From Bdellovibrio bacteriovorus HD100 (GTDB taxonomy: Bacteria > Bdellovibrionota > Bdellovibrionia > Bdellovibrionales > Bdellovibrionaceae), in contig NC_005363.1 in the NCBI RefSeq assembly GCF_000196175.1, positions 3,286,001 to 3,350,000 of the forward strand: a stretch of DNA of 64,000 nt. The letters run 5' to 3'. The notes under the pieces are model-generated. The model saw only the letters and a program-made list of their open reading frames with translations, was not told the DNA's origin and ran no database searches. The first letter of the stretch is position 1; the number at the start of each line of letters is the position of its first letter. The position numbers were made by a program, and so were the translations under genes. Positions 60,700 through 64,000 of this stretch are shown piece by piece.

Positions 60700-61428
60700 T
60701 CAGGGCTCTTTGTTCAGGTTTTCCATAATCAGCGGATACTTTGAAAGATCCCCGGTCAGCGCCTTTCTGAAGGCCTCTTCAATCCTGGAAAGATCAGGTT
60801 CAAATTTTCTTGCAAAGGTTAGATAGACCGGCACTTCATGAAAAACCGTCTTGCCCATAACCACCCGGCCCTTGGCTTCGGGATGGGAGTCCACCACACT
60901 CAGGCCCACTTCCTGAATCGCAACAAAATAGTCGATCTTGCCCCCCAGAAGATCCACCACACTTTGCAAGGGACTGGACGTGTTGATGTATTTCAATTTT
61001 CTGCGGGATGCTTCTTTGTTCAAAACGATGTTGTTGGTGGAAAATCCACCTTTGAATTTTTTCAGCTTTTCTTCGCTGAATTTTTTGTGATCGCTCAGAT
61101 AAAACACCCGGGCGCGGGTACGGATGATCGGAAAAGAAACCGACACGGTTTTGTTCCTTCCCTCGGTCCAGCTTTTGTCATCGTACATGATGGCGTCCAG
61201 TTCTCCATCCACCAGCATCTGGCTGATCAACCTGCCTTGGGACGTCTGCACTGTGACTTTAAATCCGGCCTGAGCCAAGGTGCCAGTCAAAAAATCCTGG
61301 TACTGCTGGATGGCCTTCACACGATTCACATGAAATGGCAGACCCATAGTCAGAGGCCTCAGCTCTGCAGTCCGCGCATCGACAGAAATTGAACCTACAA
61401 GAAACACCAGAAGCACCAAAAGTTTCAT
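60700..61428 (-). CDS. Periplasmic solute-binding-like protein (amino-acid receptor fold)
   Basis: The 242-residue exported protein has a signal peptide (MKLLVLLVFLVGSISVDA). It shows the family 3 solute-binding layout: a first lobe with GFKVTVQTSQGRLISQMLVDGELDAIMYD (read in part), then VFYLSDHK, a hinge, and a second lobe with LQSVVDLLGGKIDYFVA. No ABC permease gene is nearby, so it may feed a distant transporter or act as a sensor receptor. The ligand is not predictable. Confidence 0.75.
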   Translation of the reverse strand: MKLLVLLVFLVGSISVDARTAELRPLTMGLPFHVNRVKAIQQYQDFLTGTLAQAGFKVTVQTSQGRLISQMLVDGELDAIMYDDKSWTEGRNKTVSVSFPIIRTRARVFYLSDHKKFSEEKLKKFKGGFSTNNIVLNKEASRRKLKYINTSSPLQSVVDLLGGKIDYFVAIQEVGLSVVDSHPEAKGRVVMGKTVFHEVPVYLTFARKFEPDLSRIEEAFRKALTGDLSKYPLIMENLNKEP

Positions 61429-61580
61429 GGCCTTATACTAACAGACTCCTTTGCCAAATTCCAAATTGCGAAAAGTAAAATTTAATCCAAGTGCCGGACA
61501 TTAACGATGCTCAAGACTAATTCAAGATCCACCAGAGGTGGTGACTTCTTTGCAGCACAATTGGCTACAGGAGGATTCTC

Positions 61581-62078
61581 ATGAAATTTGCGAGTGTATT
61601 CATTTTAATTCTGAGCTTTTCAGCTCGCCTTTTTGCAATGACAGAGCTGGAACCTGCGGCCAGCCTGAAGGCTCTGCGGACTGAATGCGATCGAGTTGAA
61701 GAATCGTTTCCAGACTTTGCGTGCCTGCGATTTGAATTTTATCAAAGCAGTGCGTCCGAACTGCAAAAGGATCTGGATGAACTGACCGAGCTCAACGACT
61801 GGCAGCTGCGCGCAGCCTCCTGGTCTTCCATGATGCAGGCTCTGCTTTCCTCCATGGAAGGCCAGATCCAACGTTACGACGATGCCGATCACATCCAGAT
61901 CATGCAGCAGACCAAATCAAAGAATCATTGGGAACTATTGAGGCTGAAACAAGGCCTGGAAAATTTCTGGGTGGATCCGGACACCTATTGGTTTCCGAGC
62001 GTCAATGCGGTCAGTTTTGTCGCCGTGAACATCACCAAATTCCAGATCCTGGTGATATCTCACGGCGAAAGAAATTAA
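61581..62078 (+). CDS. Exported protein of unknown function
   Basis: The 165-residue product has a signal peptide (FASVFILILSFSARLFA) and a good AGGAGG ribosome-binding site. The mature part is acidic and helical (SELQKDLDELTELNDWQL), has two cysteines (CDRVEE and CLRFEF), and ends with a short beta-like stretch. Its stop abuts the convergent agmatinase gene with no gap. I recognise no family. Confidence 0.7.
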   Translation: MKFASVFILILSFSARLFAMTELEPAASLKALRTECDRVEESFPDFACLRFEFYQSSASELQKDLDELTELNDWQLRAASWSSMMQALLSSMEGQIQRYDDADHIQIMQQTKSKNHWELLRLKQGLENFWVDPDTYWFPSVNAVSFVAVNITKFQILVISHGERN

Positions 62079-63014
62079 TTATTTCTTGGTCGGAAACAAG
62101 TGCAGCATTTCAAAAAGCGCATCCATACCGGCCAATGCGGTGATGTCGGCGTGGTCAAACGGAGGTGAAATCTCTACCACGTCGCCGCCCACTAAATTTG
62201 GAATTTTCAAGGCGCGGAAGATGCGCTGGACTTCATAAGTCGTCAGGCCCCCCGGAACCGGTGTTCCCGTTCCCGGCGCACAGCTGGGATCCAGATTGTC
62301 GATGTCATAGCTGATATAGGTCGGTGTTTCGTCAAATGTCGGCAGGGTTTTCAGGAACTCCGTGATCGGCTGATTGCGGATTTCATCCACGGTGATCACA
62401 CGAATGCCGTGTTTGTTCACGAAGTTCAGATCATCCCCGCCGGCCAACGGCCCACGAATACCGATCTGTACCATTTTCTTTGGATCCACCAGCCCTTCTT
62501 CCACGGCATGACGGGCAAAAGCTCCGTGATGGTATTCCTGACCCCAGGCCGCCGGATAGGTATCCAAGTGCGCATCAAAGTGAATGAACGCCAAAGGCTT
62601 GCCGTACTTTTTTCTTAAAGCACGCAACACCGGCAATGTCGTGGAGTGATCCCCACCCACCGCCAGAAAACGTTTGTTGTGACTTAGAACCTCGCCCACA
62701 AATTTTTCAATTTTTTCGTAAGTCTGTTTTTGATCAATCGGCACCGTTGGACAGTCGCCGATGTCGGCCACCTTCAGATTTTCAAAGAAATTTTCCATGC
62801 GGGTCATATGGAATCCCCGGCCCAAACTGGAAACCTCACGCACTTTCGCCGGAGCAAAACGACCGCCCGGACGGTAAGAAACGCCACCGTCATACGGGAT
62901 GCCAAAGATACCAACTTCATAGTCGGCTTCGATAGTGACATACGGCAATCTGAAGAAAGTTTTAATTGCGGAAAAACGCGGGAACTCGCGCCCGCTCAAC
63001 GGTTTGTATTCCAT
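62079..63014 (-). CDS. speB: Agmatinase / arginase-family ureohydrolase
   Basis: The protein has 311 residues from ATG 63014 behind GAGGAG. The frame opens at 63026. The manganese site is complete: GGDHS, HFDAHLDTY, and YDIDNLDPSCAPG with GTPVPGGL after it. The motif order and length fit agmatinase (agmatine to putrescine plus urea), but other ureohydrolases such as guanidinobutyrase share them, so the substrate is likely rather than certain. No speA gene is in the window. Confidence 0.82.
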   Translation of the reverse strand: MEYKPLSGREFPRFSAIKTFFRLPYVTIEADYEVGIFGIPYDGGVSYRPGGRFAPAKVREVSSLGRGFHMTRMENFFENLKVADIGDCPTVPIDQKQTYEKIEKFVGEVLSHNKRFLAVGGDHSTTLPVLRALRKKYGKPLAFIHFDAHLDTYPAAWGQEYHHGAFARHAVEEGLVDPKKMVQIGIRGPLAGGDDLNFVNKHGIRVITVDEIRNQPITEFLKTLPTFDETPTYISYDIDNLDPSCAPGTGTPVPGGLTTYEVQRIFRALKIPNLVGGDVVEISPPFDHADITALAGMDALFEMLHLFPTKK

Positions 63015-63128
63015 GGTGCTCCTCACGGACTGAACCAGCCCGGTTACAGCCTTATTCTACCCCCGTGTCGAGCCTTGGGCAATGACGCCCCTTGACTCTG
63101 CCTTGGGCTGTTGACTACATTACCGCGC

Positions 63129-64000
63129 ATGGCGGCCCAACACGATTACAAGACAGATCACAAGCAACTGACCCAGTGGTACAACAAGAACAAACGTTCC
63201 CTGCCCTGGCGGGAAAATAAAAACCCGTATCGTATCTGGCTTTCGGAAGTCATGTTGCAACAGACCACTGTTGTTGCCGTCATTCCCTACTTTGAAAAAT
63301 TCCTGCAAAAGTTCCCGACCGTTCAGGATCTGGCCAACGCCCCCGAAGCCGACGTGATGGAAGCCTGGGCCGGCCTTGGCTACTATTCCCGCGCCCGCAA
63401 TCTGCACAAGGCCGCCAAGGCGCTGGCCGCCGGTGGTTTTCCAAAAACCGCCGCTGAATTACTGGAGCTTCCGGGCTTTGGCCCTTACACCTCCCGCGCG
63501 GTGGCCAGCATCGCCTTCGGTGAAAAAGTCGGTGTGCTGGACGGAAACGTCATTCGTGTTCTGTCCCGCCGCTATGGCCTGAAACTGGAATGGTGGAACG
63601 GCAAGGGTCGTGATCATCTGCAAAAGATCTCGGACGAGCTGTCCCTGCTGGGGCAGGCGGATGTCGTCAATCAGGGCCTGATGGAGCTGGGTGCGACTGT
63701 GTGCACTCCACAGAAGGTCATGTGCATGCTATGCCCGTGGGCCGCGACTTGTGTGTCCCGCGAAAAAAATCTGGTGGAAAAGCTGCCGCTGAAAAAGCCA
63801 CGCAAAGAATCCGAGGTCTGGGTCTGGAAACCATTGGTCGCGATAAAAAACCAAAAGGTGGCTTTGGTACAGAATGACTATGCGCCCTTCCTGAAAGGCC
63901 AGATGATTTTCCCCGGGGAAATCAGCATGGAAAAAAACAAGCCCAAAGCCTATGATGCCAAACACAACATTACCCATCATGATATCTTTATTCAAATCAC
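63129..64000 (+). CDS. mutY: A/G-specific adenine glycosylase MutY, 3' end outside window
   Basis: The frame is open from ATG 63129 to the window edge (290 residues seen). MutY removes adenine mispaired with 8-oxoguanine. The catalytic Glu is in WLSEVMLQQTT (residue 40), the helix-hairpin-helix is LPGFGPYTSRAVAS, and the catalytic Asp is residue 138 in VLDGNVIRVLSR. A four-cysteine iron-sulfur loop C-x6-C-x2-C-x5-C (TVCTPQKVMCMLCPWAATC) follows. The start of the C-terminal NUDIX-like recognition domain is visible. The end is missing only because the window stops. Confidence 0.95.
   Translation, partial: MAAQHDYKTDHKQLTQWYNKNKRSLPWRENKNPYRIWLSEVMLQQTTVVAVIPYFEKFLQKFPTVQDLANAPEADVMEAWAGLGYYSRARNLHKAAKALAAGGFPKTAAELLELPGFGPYTSRAVASIAFGEKVGVLDGNVIRVLSRRYGLKLEWWNGKGRDHLQKISDELSLLGQADVVNQGLMELGATVCTPQKVMCMLCPWAATCVSREKNLVEKLPLKKPRKESEVWVWKPLVAIKNQKVALVQNDYAPFLKGQMIFPGEISMEKNKPKAYDAKHNITHHDIFIQI

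Overview
The window looks like chromosomal DNA of a Bdellovibrio-type predatory bacterium, most likely Bdellovibrio bacteriovorus or a close relative. This rests on base composition near 50% G+C by eye, very dense gene packing, many signal-peptide and lipoprotein genes, RCC1-repeat lipoproteins, and a deltaproteobacterial-style flagellar gene order. It is recognition from memory and was not checked by any search. No rRNA, tRNA, CRISPR array, prophage or insertion sequence was seen.

Layout. 1-4.9 kb: the 5' part of a three-domain regulator that leaves the window, an Lgt-like membrane enzyme, an HExxH protease-like protein, two small exported proteins and YacG. 5-10.9 kb: HU, 6-phosphofructokinase, and a complete branched-chain amino-acid-type ABC importer (livJ-livH-livM-livG-livF). 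11-17.7 kb: a large lipoprotein with 14 RCC1 repeats, then, convergent to it, a FecR-domain protein overlapping a probable outer-membrane barrel. 17.8-19.9 kb: an OmpR-type regulator and its kinase. 20.1-35.9 kb: one long minus-strand flagellar run. In transcription order it is an AMIN/TPR exported protein, a short AAA+ Fis-type regulator, flgB, flgC, fliE, fliF, fliG, fliH, fliI, fliJ, a MotE-like protein, fliK, flgD, a TIGR02530-type protein and flgE. It builds the rod, MS ring, switch, export ATPase and hook.

35.9-36.46 kb is a non-coding stretch with two inverted copies of a structured element. Their long stems differ in sequence but both stay paired around a shared core. This is the strongest candidate for something undescribed. 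36.5-39.3 kb: a small lipoprotein and an Mla-type lipid transport set (mlaE-mlaF-mlaD). 39.4-44.6 kb: a run of exported proteins, including a trypsin-like lipoprotein, a putative outer-membrane protein and an 861-residue lipoprotein. 44.6-53 kb: DciA-like protein, TrmFO, thymidine kinase, an MltF-like lytic transglycosylase, two DUF1772-like membrane proteins, and glmU-glmS for UDP-GlcNAc synthesis. 53-60.7 kb: an MpaA-like amidase, a HAD phosphatase, and a signalling block (atypical kinase, CHASE3 hybrid kinase with HPt, single-domain receiver, NtrC-type activator) that could form a phosphorelay. 60.7-64 kb: a solute-binding-like protein, a small exported protein, an agmatinase-family enzyme and the 5' part of mutY.

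Two genes run off the window: the regulator at 1-1363 (minus) and mutY at 63129-64000 (plus). Several genes start with TTG or GTG behind a good ribosome-binding site.
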